From the NCBI GenBank assembly GCA_003150235.1, contig QAMW01000020.1:8521-72520 (forward strand): a DNA stretch of 64,000 nt, given 5' to 3'. The notes beneath the pieces are model-generated. The model saw only the letters and a program-made list of their open reading frames with translations, ran no database searches and was not told the origin of the DNA. The stretch comes from Bacteroidales bacterium. Lineage in GTDB: Bacteria; Bacteroidota; Bacteroidia; Bacteroidales; Muribaculaceae. Position 1 is the stretch's first letter, and each line of letters begins with the position of its first letter. Both the position numbers and the translations under genes were made by a program. Below, in pieces: positions 63,999-64,000 of this stretch.

Positions 63999-64000
63999 AC

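Noticed and set aside
1..64000. CRISPR arrays, tRNA, rRNA, insertion sequences or prophage genes
   Set aside because: No regularly spaced repeats, cloverleaf sequences, transposase motifs or phage proteins were found on reading the window; a profile search would be needed for certainty about small RNAs.

Overview
The window looks like the chromosome of a Bacteroidales bacterium, probably of the Muribaculaceae/Bacteroidaceae type. The evidence is a SusC/SusD pair, a hybrid two-component regulator, BamA/Skp/UppS gene order, lipoproteins with acidic residues after the lipid cysteine, C-terminal sorting-like tails, and many promoters with the Bacteroides -7 box TAnnTTTG and no strong Shine-Dalgarno sites. 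Base composition is moderate to GC-rich, except for an AT-richer peptidase gene (57.2-59.3 kb) and the right edge. I see no rRNA, tRNA, CRISPR array or insertion sequence.

Layout: 1-4.9 kb holds the F-type ATP synthase genes atpB(partial)-E-F-H-A-G. They are followed directly by the second half of the complex I operon, nuoI-J-K-L-M-N (4.9-11.4 kb), which ends in a clear intrinsic terminator. A short-chain dehydrogenase follows. From 12.3 to 34.7 kb lies a glucuronoxylan utilisation locus: a divergent HTCS regulator; a surface operon (SusC, SusD, glycan-binding lipoprotein, GH10 xylanase with two carbohydrate-binding modules set into its catalytic domain); and a second operon (GH35-like enzyme, acetylesterase, GPH-type transporter, second GH10, cytoplasmic-looking GH43, GH67 alpha-glucuronidase). 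Together they describe capture and cutting of xylan at the surface, uptake of oligosaccharides through SusCD, periplasmic trimming of acetyl, glucuronosyl and xylan bonds, import by the GPH transporter, and cytoplasmic GH43 action.

The two xylan operons are separated by a perfect 22-bp inverted repeat flanking 83 bp that contain a well-formed Bacteroides promoter. This is the architecture of a phase-variable invertible promoter, although a long-loop transcriptional hairpin is the competing reading. It is the most interesting signal in the window.

From 34.7 to 42.4 kb the minus strand carries an envelope biogenesis cluster: DUF6242-like lipoprotein, DUF6089-like protein, uppS, bamA, two skp/ompH genes and murI. 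Then come ribD (minus) and prmC-recX-comF (plus). From 45.7 to 57.1 kb is a glycerol-3-phosphate/glycerophosphodiester system: glpABC, glpT, a lipoprotein glycerophosphodiesterase and an OprO/P-like porin. It is interrupted by an oppositely oriented secreted protein gene. The right end holds a C10 cysteine peptidase, a DUF2339 membrane protein, a Zn/Cd-type P-type ATPase, and the 3' end of an AT-rich unknown gene that runs off the window.
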